Positions 54,331-63,146 of a DNA stretch of 64,000 bases are shown piece after piece. Position numbers and translations under genes: made by a program. This DNA comes from Bradyrhizobium sp. SSBR45G (GTDB lineage: Bacteria; Pseudomonadota; Alphaproteobacteria; Rhizobiales; Xanthobacteraceae), in assembly GCF_030159255.1 (NCBI RefSeq), contig NZ_BSCT01000011.1:1-64000 (forward strand), written 5' to 3'. The notes beneath the pieces were generated by a model. It did not search any database. It was not told the DNA's origin and saw only the letters and a list, made by a program, of their open reading frames with translations. Every line of letters begins with the position of its first letter. Positions within the stretch are counted from its first letter, which is position 1.

Positions 54331-54600
54331 ATGTCTCAAGAGTTGTCAGCCGATGCCGCAAGTCCCTCACTCGTTCCCCTTGCCATGCCACCGTCGCGCT
54401 CTGCGGCGGAGGTTCTGCCGCTATTGATCGGCACGCCGCTGTCCGAGATCGAGCGCGAGCTCATCGTTCAGACCCTGGCGCGCTGCAACGGCAATCGCAC
54501 CCACGCTGCACGGCTGCTCGGCATGCCCGTGCGGACCTTGCGGAACAAGATCCGAAGCTACACGGCCGACGGCATCGCGGTGCCGGCCTATTCGGCCTGA
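54331..54600 (+). CDS. Fis-type helix-turn-helix protein
   Basis: An 89-residue protein whose C-terminal half is the Fis (HTH_8) DNA-binding fold: LSEIERELIVQTLARCNGNR, then THAARLLGMPVRTLRNKIRS. This is the output domain of NtrC/FlbD-type activators without receiver or AAA+ domains. It could act as a small DNA-bending or co-regulatory protein. The first 40 residues are Ser/Pro/Ala-rich. AGGAG precedes the ATG. A CtrA-type box upstream suggests cell-cycle or flagellar control, as for FlbD-class genes elsewhere; this link is inferred. Confidence 0.82.
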   Translation: MSQELSADAASPSLVPLAMPPSRSAAEVLPLLIGTPLSEIERELIVQTLARCNGNRTHAARLLGMPVRTLRNKIRSYTADGIAVPAYSA

Positions 54601-54761
54601 TACGACGGCGGCCACGCGATATCCCATCGCGTGGAACTCATCAGGATGCGGCGTCGATTGGTGTTGATCAATCGGCCTCGCAGCCCTGCTGCAATTGCTG
54701 CCATCGTTGCGGCTCTGTTACGCTTCGCCGCGAATCAGCCGTTTGTAGCGGAGTTGCGGTA

Positions 54762-55268
54762 GTGGCGAAGAATCCGGCCGGACGCGGCCTGCAGGGCCCC
54801 GTGGGCCCACGTGGCCCGCAGGGCCAGCCCGGACGGCGCGGACCGGACGGGCAGCGCGGCAAGCCCGGCCCGGACGGCAAGGCAGGACCGCAGGGCAAGC
54901 CCGGTCCGCAGGGGCCGCGCGGCGAGGCCGGCCCGCCCGGCAAGCCGGGCCCTGAGGGCCCGCGTGGCGAGCCGGGACCGACCGGGACGCTGCCGACGAT
55001 CGATCAGCTGATGCCCTGGCTGGAGCAGATCTTCGCCGCCTATGACGATTACAAGCGCAACCGGGACCGCGAGGCGCATGAGCGCGAGGCGGCGCTGCTC
55101 GCGGTGCGCGACATCTTTGCCGCCACCGAGCACGACGAGCTGCTCGAGGAGGCGTTCGAGGACGACGATCCGCACGAGATCGACGTGCCCAAGAAGAAGA
55201 AAAAGAAGAAGCACAAGAAAAAGAAGAAGCACGAGGCGCAAGCCCGTGACGAGGACGACGAGGACTGA
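54762..55268 (+). CDS. Collagen-like protein with poly-Lys/acidic tail
   Basis: A 168-residue protein from a GTG with GCGGAG upstream. Residues 9-74 are 22 uninterrupted Gly-X-Y triplets rich in Pro, Lys, Gln and Arg (GPVGPRGPQGQP and so on), a collagen-type triple-helix sequence. A predicted helix follows (LPTIDQLMPWLEQIFAAYDD, then a charged stretch), which could be a trimerisation unit. Then come an acidic patch, a run of seven and five lysines split by His, and an acidic end (DEDDED). There is no signal peptide or membrane segment, so export is not evident. It lies 160 bp after the Fis-type gene. Confidence 0.8.
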   Translation: MAKNPAGRGLQGPVGPRGPQGQPGRRGPDGQRGKPGPDGKAGPQGKPGPQGPRGEAGPPGKPGPEGPRGEPGPTGTLPTIDQLMPWLEQIFAAYDDYKRNRDREAHEREAALLAVRDIFAATEHDELLEEAFEDDDPHEIDVPKKKKKKKHKKKKKHEAQARDEDDED

Positions 55269-55307
55269 GTGTCGTCGCCGTCCTTCCCGCCGGAGGGGCC
55301 GCCGGCC

Positions 55308-55580
55308 TCAGGGCCTGCCGAACCTGATCGCCGAGCGCTCGCGCGCCTTGGCTGCCTCGATCTCGCGGTCGCGCGGCGGGGCCTGGGTGTGCAGCGAGGT
55401 CAGGAGCCGCCGCGCCGCCTCGGCCACGTCCTCGACCGCACGTGCGAAGGCGGCCTCGTTGGCCTGCGACGGCGCATTGAAGCCCGAAAGCTTGCGCACG
55501 AACTGCAGCGCAGAGGCCTGAATCTCCGCCTCGGTCGCAGGCGGCTCGAAATTGAACAGCGTCTTGATGTTGCGGCACAT
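55308..55580 (-). CDS. DUF2277 family protein
   Basis: A 90-residue protein beginning MCRNIKTLFNFEPPATEAEI, the invariant start of DUF2277, then QFVRKLSGFNAPSQANEAAF. The family is small, soluble, widespread in bacteria and of unknown function. The early Cys and the FNFEPP loop are its marks. The ATG at 55580 is chosen because family members start there; the open frame to 55619 is not conserved in character. It converges on the collagen-like gene. Confidence 0.9.
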   Translation of the reverse strand: MCRNIKTLFNFEPPATEAEIQASALQFVRKLSGFNAPSQANEAAFARAVEDVAEAARRLLTSLHTQAPPRDREIEAAKARERSAIRFGRP

Positions 55581-55672
55581 GACGGGGCTAATCCGGTGCT
55601 GAACGAAGTCGCCGACCATGCTATCATGCGCACGACGCGACCGTAAGAGTCGCGCATCAGCAGGGGAAACAC

Positions 55673-56734
55673 ATGCTTCGACCGTTTGCCGCCGTCCTTG
55701 CCGCTTTGGTGGTTTTTTGCGCGCCGGCCAGCGCCGCCGACTACCCCGCTCCGAAGCAGGGCGATGTCGTCATCAAGGATTTCAAGTTTCACACCGGCGA
55801 GACGCTGCCGGAGCTGAAGCTGCATTACACGACCGTCGGCGAGCCGACCGGTCAGCCCGTCCTGGTGCTGCACGGCACCGGCGGCTCGGGCGCCAGCATG
55901 CTGGTGGCGCCGTTTGCCGGCGAATTGTTCGGCAAGGACCAGCCGCTCGACGCCACCAAGTACTACCTCATCATCCCCGACAGCATCGGCCACGGCCGAT
56001 CGGCGAAGCCGTCCGACGGGCTGAAGACCAAATTTCCGGCCTATGACTATGCCGACATGGTCGATGCGCAATACCGTCTTTTGACCGAGGGTCTCGGGAT
56101 CAAGCATGTCCGCCTCGTCATCGGCAATTCGATGGGCGGCATGCACAGCTGGGTGTGGGCCACGCACTATCCGGACTTCATGGATGTGGCGGTGCCGATG
56201 GCCTCGCAGCCGACCGAGATGGCGTCGCGCAACTGGATGCTGCGCCGGATCATGCTGGAGACGATCCGCAATGATCCCGACTACAATGGCGGCAACTACA
56301 CGGCACAGCCGCGCATGATGAAATACGCGGTCACAGCCTATGCGACGGCGACCGCCGGTGGCACCATGGCCTATCAGCTCGCGGCACCGACGGCGGCCAA
56401 GGCCGACAAGATGGTCGAGGAGCGGCTGACCACACCGATTGCCGCCGACGCCAACGATTTCATCTATCAGTGGGACTCCTCGCACGACTACAATCCATCG
56501 GCCGATCTCGACAAGATCAAGGCGACCGTGCTGCTGATCAACTCGGCTGATGACGAGCGCAATCCGCCGGAGACGGGCGTCACCGCTGACACGATGAAGC
56601 GCGTCAAGAACGGCAAGGTCCTGCTGATCCCGGCCTCGGCGGAGACACGCGGCCATCTGACCACCGGCAACGCGAAGTTCTACATCGAGCCGCTGCGCGA
56701 GCTGCTGGCCAAGGCGCCGCAGCGCGGCATGTGA
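55673..56734 (+). CDS. Secreted alpha/beta hydrolase, MetX-like
   Basis: The 353-residue protein has a signal peptide (cleaved near APASA) and an alpha/beta-hydrolase fold of the homoserine acetyltransferase-like class. The nucleophile is Ser in VIGNSMGGMHSW, with Asp in INSADDERNPP and His in SAETRGHLTT. The oxyanion region is LHGTGGSG. The signal peptide makes a biosynthetic MetX role unlikely; it is more likely a periplasmic esterase or amidase. A CAGGGG ribosome-binding site precedes the ATG. Confidence 0.88.
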   Translation: MLRPFAAVLAALVVFCAPASAADYPAPKQGDVVIKDFKFHTGETLPELKLHYTTVGEPTGQPVLVLHGTGGSGASMLVAPFAGELFGKDQPLDATKYYLIIPDSIGHGRSAKPSDGLKTKFPAYDYADMVDAQYRLLTEGLGIKHVRLVIGNSMGGMHSWVWATHYPDFMDVAVPMASQPTEMASRNWMLRRIMLETIRNDPDYNGGNYTAQPRMMKYAVTAYATATAGGTMAYQLAAPTAAKADKMVEERLTTPIAADANDFIYQWDSSHDYNPSADLDKIKATVLLINSADDERNPPETGVTADTMKRVKNGKVLLIPASAETRGHLTTGNAKFYIEPLRELLAKAPQRGM

Positions 56735-56841
56735 CGCCGCTGGCCCGCGGCGGCGCTCAAACTTTGGGCATGCGCCGCCGCTGCGGGTCGGGCTTAATCG
56801 CAGCCGATCGCCTGATACGCGGGATGAGAAAGGAGGTGTGC

Positions 56842-57195
56842 ATGCGCAGACTGGTGCCGGCCGCTCTCATGATCGGCGCGTTGGCCTCCGCAACCGCCGC
56901 GTTGGCCATCGACAACGGCCAGTTCGACAACGTTCCGCCCGACATCCGCGCCTGGTTCAAGAGCGTGATCGCACCGAACGGCGTCCCCTGCTGCGACGTC
57001 TCCGACGGCCATCGGACCAGCTACGACGTGCGGGACGGCACCTATTGGGTGCCGATCGAGGGACGCTGGATGGCGGTGCCGGAACGCGCCATCATCCGCG
57101 ACCGCGGCAATCCGGTCGGCGAGGCCGTGGTGTGGTACGTCCATCACCGCGGCGACATCATCATCAGCTGCTTCGTGCCCGCCGATGCCGTATGA
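56842..57195 (+). CDS. Small secreted protein of unknown function
   Basis: A 117-residue protein with signal peptide (cleaved near ALA) and a mature part FDNVPPDIRAWFKSVIAPNG, then VPCCDVSDGHRTSYDVRDGT and a closing HHRGDIIISCFVP. The Cys-Cys pair followed by DVSDGH, plus several His, could bind metal. I recall similar proteins in Bradyrhizobium genomes but no function. The ATG at 56842 has a perfect AGGAGGTG upstream; an ATG at 56824 is less likely. Confidence 0.75.
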   Translation: MRRLVPAALMIGALASATAALAIDNGQFDNVPPDIRAWFKSVIAPNGVPCCDVSDGHRTSYDVRDGTYWVPIEGRWMAVPERAIIRDRGNPVGEAVVWYVHHRGDIIISCFVPADAV

Positions 57196-57231
57196 CACGA
57201 GCCTCGTGAGGTCGGCCCCTGGTCCCAGGCC

Positions 57232-57648
57232 ATGACAGCTGTGCTGAGCGACGACAAATCGCGCGCGGTGATGCGCTGGCTGATGGCAGCGTTCTATGCG
57301 GTTGCGGGGATCGCTCATCTGCTCGTCCCCGATCCTTTCCTGCGCATCACACCGTCCTTCGTCCCGTTCGCCCCGCAGGTCATTCTGCTCACCGGCCTGT
57401 GCGAGCTCGCCGGCTCAGTCGCGCTGGTGACGAAGCCCATGCGCCGCTGGGCGGGGATCGGGCTTGCGGCCTATGCCGTCTGCGTCTGGCCCGCGAATTT
57501 CAAGCATGCGATCGACGCGATCGACCTGCCTGTTCTCGGCAGCAGCTGGCTGTACCATGGACCGCGCCTGGCGTTTCAGCCCGTGCTTGTCTGGTGGGCG
57601 CTCTACAGCGCCGGACTCATCGACTGGCCCTGGCTTCGGAAGGCCTAG
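57232..57648 (+). CDS. DoxX-like membrane protein
   Basis: A 138-residue protein with four hydrophobic helices. The first has a conserved RWLMAAFYAVAGIAHLLVPD and the third a GIGLAAYAVCVWPANFKHA pattern typical of DoxX_2/DoxX-like proteins. Members are found in thiosulfate oxidation and in redox-related membrane complexes; here the role is unknown. It follows the small secreted gene by 36 bp and may be in the same transcript. Confidence 0.82.
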   Translation: MTAVLSDDKSRAVMRWLMAAFYAVAGIAHLLVPDPFLRITPSFVPFAPQVILLTGLCELAGSVALVTKPMRRWAGIGLAAYAVCVWPANFKHAIDAIDLPVLGSSWLYHGPRLAFQPVLVWWALYSAGLIDWPWLRKA

Positions 57649-57745
57649 CCATGCCGCGGCCCGACACCAGAATGTCAGCCGAATCCGTGGTCGCGAACCG
57701 TCGTTCGTCGTATGACGTCGAAGGACGCTCTCGAGGAGGACAACC

Positions 57746-58351
57746 ATGACCGACTCTTCCTCAACCGATCTCGATGCGATCTATCCGAAGCCGAATGCGC
57801 GCGTGATTGCCAAGGTCCGCCCCGCGCTCGACGTTCACAGCCGGAAGTTCATCGCGATGTCGCCGTTCTGCGTCATGGCGACGTCAGGCCGGGACGGCAG
57901 CGTCGATGCCTCGCCGCGTGGCGGTCATCCGGGGTTCGTCCACATCGACGGCGATCACCGGCTGCTGCTGCCGGACCGCCCCGGCAACAACAGGCTCGAC
58001 AGTCTCCGCAACGTGTCGGACGGCTCGGCGCTGGTGCAGCTGATCTTCTTCGTGCCGGGCATCAACGAGAGCTTGCGCGTCGGCGGCACGGCATCGCTGT
58101 CCACCGATCCCGACCTGCTCGCGCGCATGGAGGAGTTCGGCAAGCCGCCGCGCGTCGTGATCAGCATCGGCGTGCAGGAGGTCTATTTTCATTGCGGCAA
58201 GGCGATCATGCGGTCGAAACTGTGGTCGCAGGAGGCACAGATGCCACGTTCGGCCATGCCGAGCATCGGTGAGATCATTCACGATCAGACCAGTCTCGGC
58301 GCGCCCGAGCCCCAGGATGTCACCGACGCGCGCTGGCGCGAGCAGCTCTGA
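57746..58351 (+). CDS. Pyridoxamine-5-phosphate-oxidase-like FMN protein
   Basis: A 201-residue flavin-binding split-barrel protein. FIAMSPFCVMATSGRDGSVD and ASPRGGHPGFVHIDGDHRLL fit the MSMEG_1061/DR_2398 group of PNPOx-like proteins. Its closing segment, GVQEVYFHCGKAIMRSKLW, is characteristic of that group. Members are likely FMN- or F420-dependent reductases; the substrate is unknown. GAGGAGG lies before the ATG. It is transcribed alone or after the DoxX gene. Confidence 0.87.
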   Translation: MTDSSSTDLDAIYPKPNARVIAKVRPALDVHSRKFIAMSPFCVMATSGRDGSVDASPRGGHPGFVHIDGDHRLLLPDRPGNNRLDSLRNVSDGSALVQLIFFVPGINESLRVGGTASLSTDPDLLARMEEFGKPPRVVISIGVQEVYFHCGKAIMRSKLWSQEAQMPRSAMPSIGEIIHDQTSLGAPEPQDVTDARWREQL

Positions 58352-58519
58352 GAATGCCAACCATTCGCACAACGCCGTCAGCTTGGAGTCATCTTCGATC
58401 GTCCATTGCTCAACCCGCTCGACTCCGCGAGCACGCGTTTTGATGCAGGTCAGTCGTCGTGGAAGCGGCAAGAGCTAGCTATTGATGTGCCCGTTGGAAG
58501 CTGAAAGCGATCTCATCCG

Positions 58520-59647
58520 ATGCCCGCGCCCTCCCATGCTGCCCGTCATTGGTCGCCTCGCCGCTTGGTGAGTGCGCTACTCCTTGCGGCCCTGTGCGCG
58601 CCGCCCTGTGCGGCGTCCGCCGATGATGTGAAGCTTACGCCGGCCCAGGCGCAGAACCTCGGTATCCGCATCACGCACCCGATCTCGAGCCGTAACGACC
58701 GGACGCTGCCCTATCCCGCGCAGATCGTGATTCCGACGCCGCAATTGTGGGTCGTCAGCGCTCCCGTTTCCGGCATGGTCACCAATCTGGCCGTGGCGAG
58801 GGGCGACCGCGTGACGGCCGGCCAGCCGCTGCTGACGCTGGAGAGTCCGAGCTACGTGTCGCTGCAGCGCGAGTATCTGCATGCCCTCGCACAGGAGGTG
58901 CTGGCCGTCCAGCAGCTGAAGCGCAACGCGGACCTGTTCGAGGGCAAGGCGATCCCACAGCGCGTGCTGGAATCGAGCCAGGCCGAGGCGCGCCAGGCCA
59001 GCATCGTGGTCGCCGAGCGGCGGCAGATGCTGCATCTCAGCGGCCTCTCCGACGAGGCCATCGCGCGCCTGACCAACGAGGCCGCCATCAGCGCGACGCT
59101 GACCGTCAACGCGCCACAGGCGGCCTCCGTCGTCGATATCGTGGTGTCGCCGGGCCAGCGGATGGAACAGGCGGCCCCGCTGGTGAAGCTCGCACGGCTG
59201 TCGCAGCTGTGGGCGGAGATCGCGATTCCGGCCACCGAGATCGGCGGCATCAAGACCGGCGCGCGCGTCGACATCGACGGCTACGCGACGCCGGGTCACG
59301 TCATCCTGGTGTCCGAGACCACCGACGCCGCGACCCAGACGATCCTCGTGCGCGCCGAGATCCCTAACAATGGCGAATTGCATTCCGGGCAGACCGCAGC
59401 CGCGCGCATCGGCTTCATCTCCGCGGGCGAGAGCGCCTGGGAGATTCCGTACAGCGGCCTCGTCCGGCGCGGCGAGCAGGCCTCGATCTTCGTCGCGATC
59501 GAGGGCGGCTTCCGTCAGGTCGCGGTGACGCTGCTCGCGGAGGACCAGGACCACGTCGTGGTGTCCGGCCCTGTCTCCGACAAGGACGAGGTCGCGATCG
59601 GCGGCATCTCGGCGCTGCGCGGCATTCTCTCGCGGGTGGGCCAGTGA
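58520..59647 (+). CDS. RND efflux periplasmic adaptor, CusB/CzcB-like
   Basis: A 375-residue membrane-fusion protein with signal peptide (cleaved near CAASA), a lipoyl half-motif (VTNLAVARGDRVTAGQPLLT), an alpha-hairpin (YLHALAQEVLAVQQLKRNAD) and barrel domains. It bridges the RND pump and an outer-membrane channel. It overlaps the pump gene, so it is translationally coupled. There is no CusF-like or metal-binding N-terminal extension of the CusB Met-rich type. Confidence 0.9.
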   Translation: MPAPSHAARHWSPRRLVSALLLAALCAPPCAASADDVKLTPAQAQNLGIRITHPISSRNDRTLPYPAQIVIPTPQLWVVSAPVSGMVTNLAVARGDRVTAGQPLLTLESPSYVSLQREYLHALAQEVLAVQQLKRNADLFEGKAIPQRVLESSQAEARQASIVVAERRQMLHLSGLSDEAIARLTNEAAISATLTVNAPQAASVVDIVVSPGQRMEQAAPLVKLARLSQLWAEIAIPATEIGGIKTGARVDIDGYATPGHVILVSETTDAATQTILVRAEIPNNGELHSGQTAAARIGFISAGESAWEIPYSGLVRRGEQASIFVAIEGGFRQVAVTLLAEDQDHVVVSGPVSDKDEVAIGGISALRGILSRVGQ

Positions 59648-62600
59648 TGCTACAGCGACTGGTCGCCTTCGCGCTGTCGCAGCGGCTGTTCGTCGTGCTC
59701 GGCGTGCTGCTGCTGATCGGCGCGGCCGCCGTCTTCCTGCCGAGCCTGCCGATCGACGCCTTTCCAGACGTCTCGCCAGTCCAGGTCAAGATCATCATGA
59801 AGGCGCCCGGCCTCACGCCCGAGGAGGTCGAGCAGCGCATCACCGTGCCGATCGAGCTGGAGCTGCTCGGTCTTCCGAACAAGAAGATCCTGCGCTCCAC
59901 CACCAAATATGCGCTCGCCGACATCACCGTCGATTTCGAGGACGGCACCGATATCTACTGGGCACGCAACCAGGTCTCGGAGCGGCTGTCCAACCTCTCG
60001 CGCGACTTTCCCGACGGCGTGAGCGGCGGGCTGGCGCCGATCACGAGCCCGCTCGGCGAGATGTTCATGTTCACGATCGACAGCCCCGAGCTGTCGCTCG
60101 CCGAGCGCCGCAGCCTGCTCGACTGGGTGATCCGCCCGGCGCTGCGCACCGTGCCGGGCGTGGCCGATGTCAATGCGCTCGGCGGTCATGTCCGCGCCTT
60201 CGAGATCGTTCCGCGCAACGATGCACTGGCCGCCCGCGGCATCTCCTATGAGCTGTTTCGCAAGGCGATCGAGGCCAACAGCCGCAATGACGGCGCCGGC
60301 CGCGTCAACCAGGGCGAGGACAGCGCCCTGGTGCGGATCGAGGGCAGCATCCGCGGCATCGACGACATCAAGGCCATCGTCGTCGAGACCCGCGACGGCG
60401 TCCCCATCCGGGTCAGCGACGTGGCAAGGGTGAGAATCGGCGCGCTGACCCGCTATGGCGCGGTCACGGCCGACGGCAAGGGCGAGACGGTCGAGGGGCT
60501 CGTGCTCGGCCTGCGCGGCGCCAATGCCGGTCAGCTGGTGCGCGACGTGCGCACACGGTTGGACGAATTGAAGCCCTCTTTGCCCGGCAGCGTCACCCTC
60601 AACGTGTTCTACGATCGCAGCCGGCTGGTGAATCGCGCCGTCGGCACCGTCGTGCGGGCACTCGGCGAGGCCACGGTGCTCGTCGTGGTGCTCCTGCTGC
60701 TGTTCCTCGGCAACTGGCGCGCCTCGCTGGTCATCGCGCTCAGCCTGCCGCTGGCGATCGTGATGGCGCTGCTGGTGATGCGCGCCGTCGGCATGTCGGC
60801 CAACCTGATGAGCCTCGGCGGACTGGCGATCGCGATCGGCATGCTGATCGATGCGCTCGTGGTCGTGGTCGAGAACATCGTCGGCAATCTCGGCAAGCAT
60901 GATTTCACCAGGACGACGCCCCTGATCCACATCGTGTTCCGGTCGGTCTGCGAGGTGCTGCAGCCGGTCGCCTCCGGTGTGCTGATCATCATCATCGTCT
61001 TCGTGCCGCTCCTGACGCTCCAGGGATTGGAGGGCAAGCTCTTCATTCCGGTTGCACTCGCCATCATCTTTGCGCTGGCCGCCTCGCTGCTGCTGGCGCT
61101 GACCGTGATTCCGGTGGCGACGTCGTTCGCCCTCAAATCCGCTTCCCACGAGGATCCGCTGCTGATCCGCGCCGCGCAGCGTCTCTACGCACCCGCGCTC
61201 GCCTGGGCGCTCGGAAACGAGCGCAAGGTCATGTTCGCCGCCGTCCTGAGCCTGATCGCAGCCGGCTATGGCTACACCCAGCTCGGCAAGACGTTCATGC
61301 CGACGATGGACGAAGGCGACATCATCGTGAGCGTCGAGACGCTTCCCTCCGTCAATCTCGCCGAATCCCTCGCCATCAATGCGCGGCTGCAGGCCGCCTT
61401 GATAAAGGTGCCGGATGTCGCGGGCATCATCGCGCGCACCGGCTCGGACGAGTTGGGTCTCGATCCCATGGGTCCCAACCAGACCGATACGTTTCTGGTG
61501 CTCAAGCCGCTGGATCAGCGGCAGAGCAAAAATCGCGACGTCCTGCTGCAGAAGCTGCGCGACGTGCTGACCGACTTTCCCGGCATCTCGCTGAGCTTCA
61601 CCCAACCCATCGACATGCGCGTGCAGGAGATGATCAGCGGCGTTCGCGGCGACGTCGCCGTGAAGATCTTCGGCCCCGATATCGCGACGCTCAACGATGT
61701 CGCTGCAAAGCTGTCGGCGATTCTGTCGAGCGTCGAGGGCTCCGAGGACGTCTACACGACGCTGAACGAGGGCGCACAATACTACACGGTCACGGTCAAC
61801 CGGCTGGAAGCAGGCCGCCTCGGTCTCACCGTCGATTCCGTTGCGGCCTCGTTGCGGACCCAGATCGAAGGCCGGACGATCGGTACCGCACTCGAGAACG
61901 GACGACGGACGCCGATCCTGGTGCGGGGCAGCGAGACCACGCGCGAAGCGCCGACCCTGCTCGCGATGCTGCCGCTGACGCTCGCGGCCGGACAGCACGT
62001 GGCCTTGTCGCAGATCGCCCGCATTCAGCGCGTCGACGGCCCGGTCAAGATCGACCGGGAGGACGGCAACCGCATGAGCGTGGTGCGCAGCAATGTCCGC
62101 GGCCGCGACATGGTGGGCTTCGTTCAGGCGGCCCAGCAGAAGGTCGCGGCCGAGCTGCCGCTGCCGGCCGGCTATCGGCTGACCTGGGGCGGACAGTTCG
62201 AGAACCAGCAGCGCGCGGCCGCGCGCCTCTCGGTCGTCGTGCCGGTCGCCATCGGTCTCATCTTCGTGCTGCTGTTCACCACGTTCGGCTCCGTCCGCCA
62301 GGCCCTGCTGGTGCTCGTCAACATTCCCTTTGCGTTGATCGGCGGTGTGTTCGCGCTGGTCTCGACCGGCGAATATCTGTCGGTCCCGGCTTCCGTCGGC
62401 TTCATCGCCCTGCTCGGCATCGCGGTCCTCAACGGCGTCGTGCTGGTGTCGCATTTCAACCAGCTCCGCGCTCACGGGCTCTCCGAGCAGCGCATCGTCG
62501 TCGAGGGCGCCAAGCGCCGGCTGCGTCCGGTGCTGATGACGGCCAGCATCACGGCGCTGGGGCTGATCCCGCTTTTGTTCGCGTCCGGTCCGGGATCGGA

Positions 62601-62721
62601 GGTCCAGCGTCCCCTGGCCATCGTCGTGATCGGCGGCCTGCTGTCATCCACCCTGCTGACGCTGATCCTGCTGCCGATCCTCTACCGTCGCTATGGCGCG
62701 GCTACGAAGGAAGCAACATGA
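59647..62721 (+). CDS. Heavy-metal RND efflux pump, CusA/CzcA family
   Basis: A 1024-residue proton-driven pump with 12 TM helices in two halves and two large periplasmic loops. The TM4 signature reads AIGMLIDALVVVVEN. Cus-type (monovalent Cu/Ag) pumps have AIG-x3-DA in this place, while Czc-type have DFG-x3-DG, so the first Asp of Czc is absent. The spacing matches CusA. It exports metal ions from periplasm or cytosol through an outer-membrane channel not encoded nearby. The ATG in TGATG overlaps the adaptor stop. Confidence 0.93.
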   Translation: MLQRLVAFALSQRLFVVLGVLLLIGAAAVFLPSLPIDAFPDVSPVQVKIIMKAPGLTPEEVEQRITVPIELELLGLPNKKILRSTTKYALADITVDFEDGTDIYWARNQVSERLSNLSRDFPDGVSGGLAPITSPLGEMFMFTIDSPELSLAERRSLLDWVIRPALRTVPGVADVNALGGHVRAFEIVPRNDALAARGISYELFRKAIEANSRNDGAGRVNQGEDSALVRIEGSIRGIDDIKAIVVETRDGVPIRVSDVARVRIGALTRYGAVTADGKGETVEGLVLGLRGANAGQLVRDVRTRLDELKPSLPGSVTLNVFYDRSRLVNRAVGTVVRALGEATVLVVVLLLLFLGNWRASLVIALSLPLAIVMALLVMRAVGMSANLMSLGGLAIAIGMLIDALVVVVENIVGNLGKHDFTRTTPLIHIVFRSVCEVLQPVASGVLIIIIVFVPLLTLQGLEGKLFIPVALAIIFALAASLLLALTVIPVATSFALKSASHEDPLLIRAAQRLYAPALAWALGNERKVMFAAVLSLIAAGYGYTQLGKTFMPTMDEGDIIVSVETLPSVNLAESLAINARLQAALIKVPDVAGIIARTGSDELGLDPMGPNQTDTFLVLKPLDQRQSKNRDVLLQKLRDVLTDFPGISLSFTQPIDMRVQEMISGVRGDVAVKIFGPDIATLNDVAAKLSAILSSVEGSEDVYTTLNEGAQYYTVTVNRLEAGRLGLTVDSVAASLRTQIEGRTIGTALENGRRTPILVRGSETTREAPTLLAMLPLTLAAGQHVALSQIARIQRVDGPVKIDREDGNRMSVVRSNVRGRDMVGFVQAAQQKVAAELPLPAGYRLTWGGQFENQQRAAARLSVVVPVAIGLIFVLLFTTFGSVRQALLVLVNIPFALIGGVFALVSTGEYLSVPASVGFIALLGIAVLNGVVLVSHFNQLRAHGLSEQRIVVEGAKRRLRPVLMTASITALGLIPLLFASGPGSEVQRPLAIVVIGGLLSSTLLTLILLPILYRRYGAATKEAT

Positions 62722-63029
62722 CGAGCCCGGCGGCATGCCTGACGCTGATCGCGCCGCGGGCGCTGCGCGAGGAGCTGTTCGACTACATCAGCGAGCAGTC
62801 GGATCTGGTCACGGGGTTCACTGCCTCGGACGCCGCCGGATACGGCATGCGCGTTCGGTTGGGCACGGCTGCAGAGCAGGTCAAGGGCCATGCCGACGAA
62901 GTCGCGGTCCGGATCGTGCTGCAGGAGGCCGACGTCGAGCGGCTGCTGGAGCGGCTCCGCACAACGTTCACAGGAACAAAACTCGTCTATTGGGTCGTCC
63001 CCGTCACGACGTTCGGCATCATCGACTGA
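62718..63029 (+). CDS. DUF3240-like small protein in the efflux operon
   Basis: A 103-residue soluble protein overlapping the pump gene by four bases (ATGA). CLTLIAPRALREELFDYISE at the start and KLVYWVVPVTTFGIID at the end suggest a ferredoxin-like or P-II-like fold, as assigned to DUF3240 proteins that accompany heavy-metal RND operons. It may tune the pump or bind metal. Function is unknown. Confidence 0.8.
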   Translation: MTSPAACLTLIAPRALREELFDYISEQSDLVTGFTASDAAGYGMRVRLGTAAEQVKGHADEVAVRIVLQEADVERLLERLRTTFTGTKLVYWVVPVTTFGIID

Positions 63030-63146
63030 TCACGGCCGGACGTCCGGGGACTGCTTGGGGCGGTCGAACGGGACGGTCGATTCAAGACCTGCAGCATCAG
63101 GCTTGAATCGAGCCGTTCCGACAGAAATGCCGCCCTGGCGCCGGCG

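Noticed and set aside
53919..54761. Upstream part of the frame that contains the collagen-like gene
   Set aside because: It overlaps the Fis-type gene in another frame and shows no collagen or other pattern. The GTG at 54762 with GCGGAG upstream is a better start.
59650..62475. 941-codon open frame on the minus strand opposite the RND pump
   Set aside because: It is the antisense shadow of a clear HME-RND gene in high-GC DNA. Composition is Asp/Arg/His-rich with no domain.
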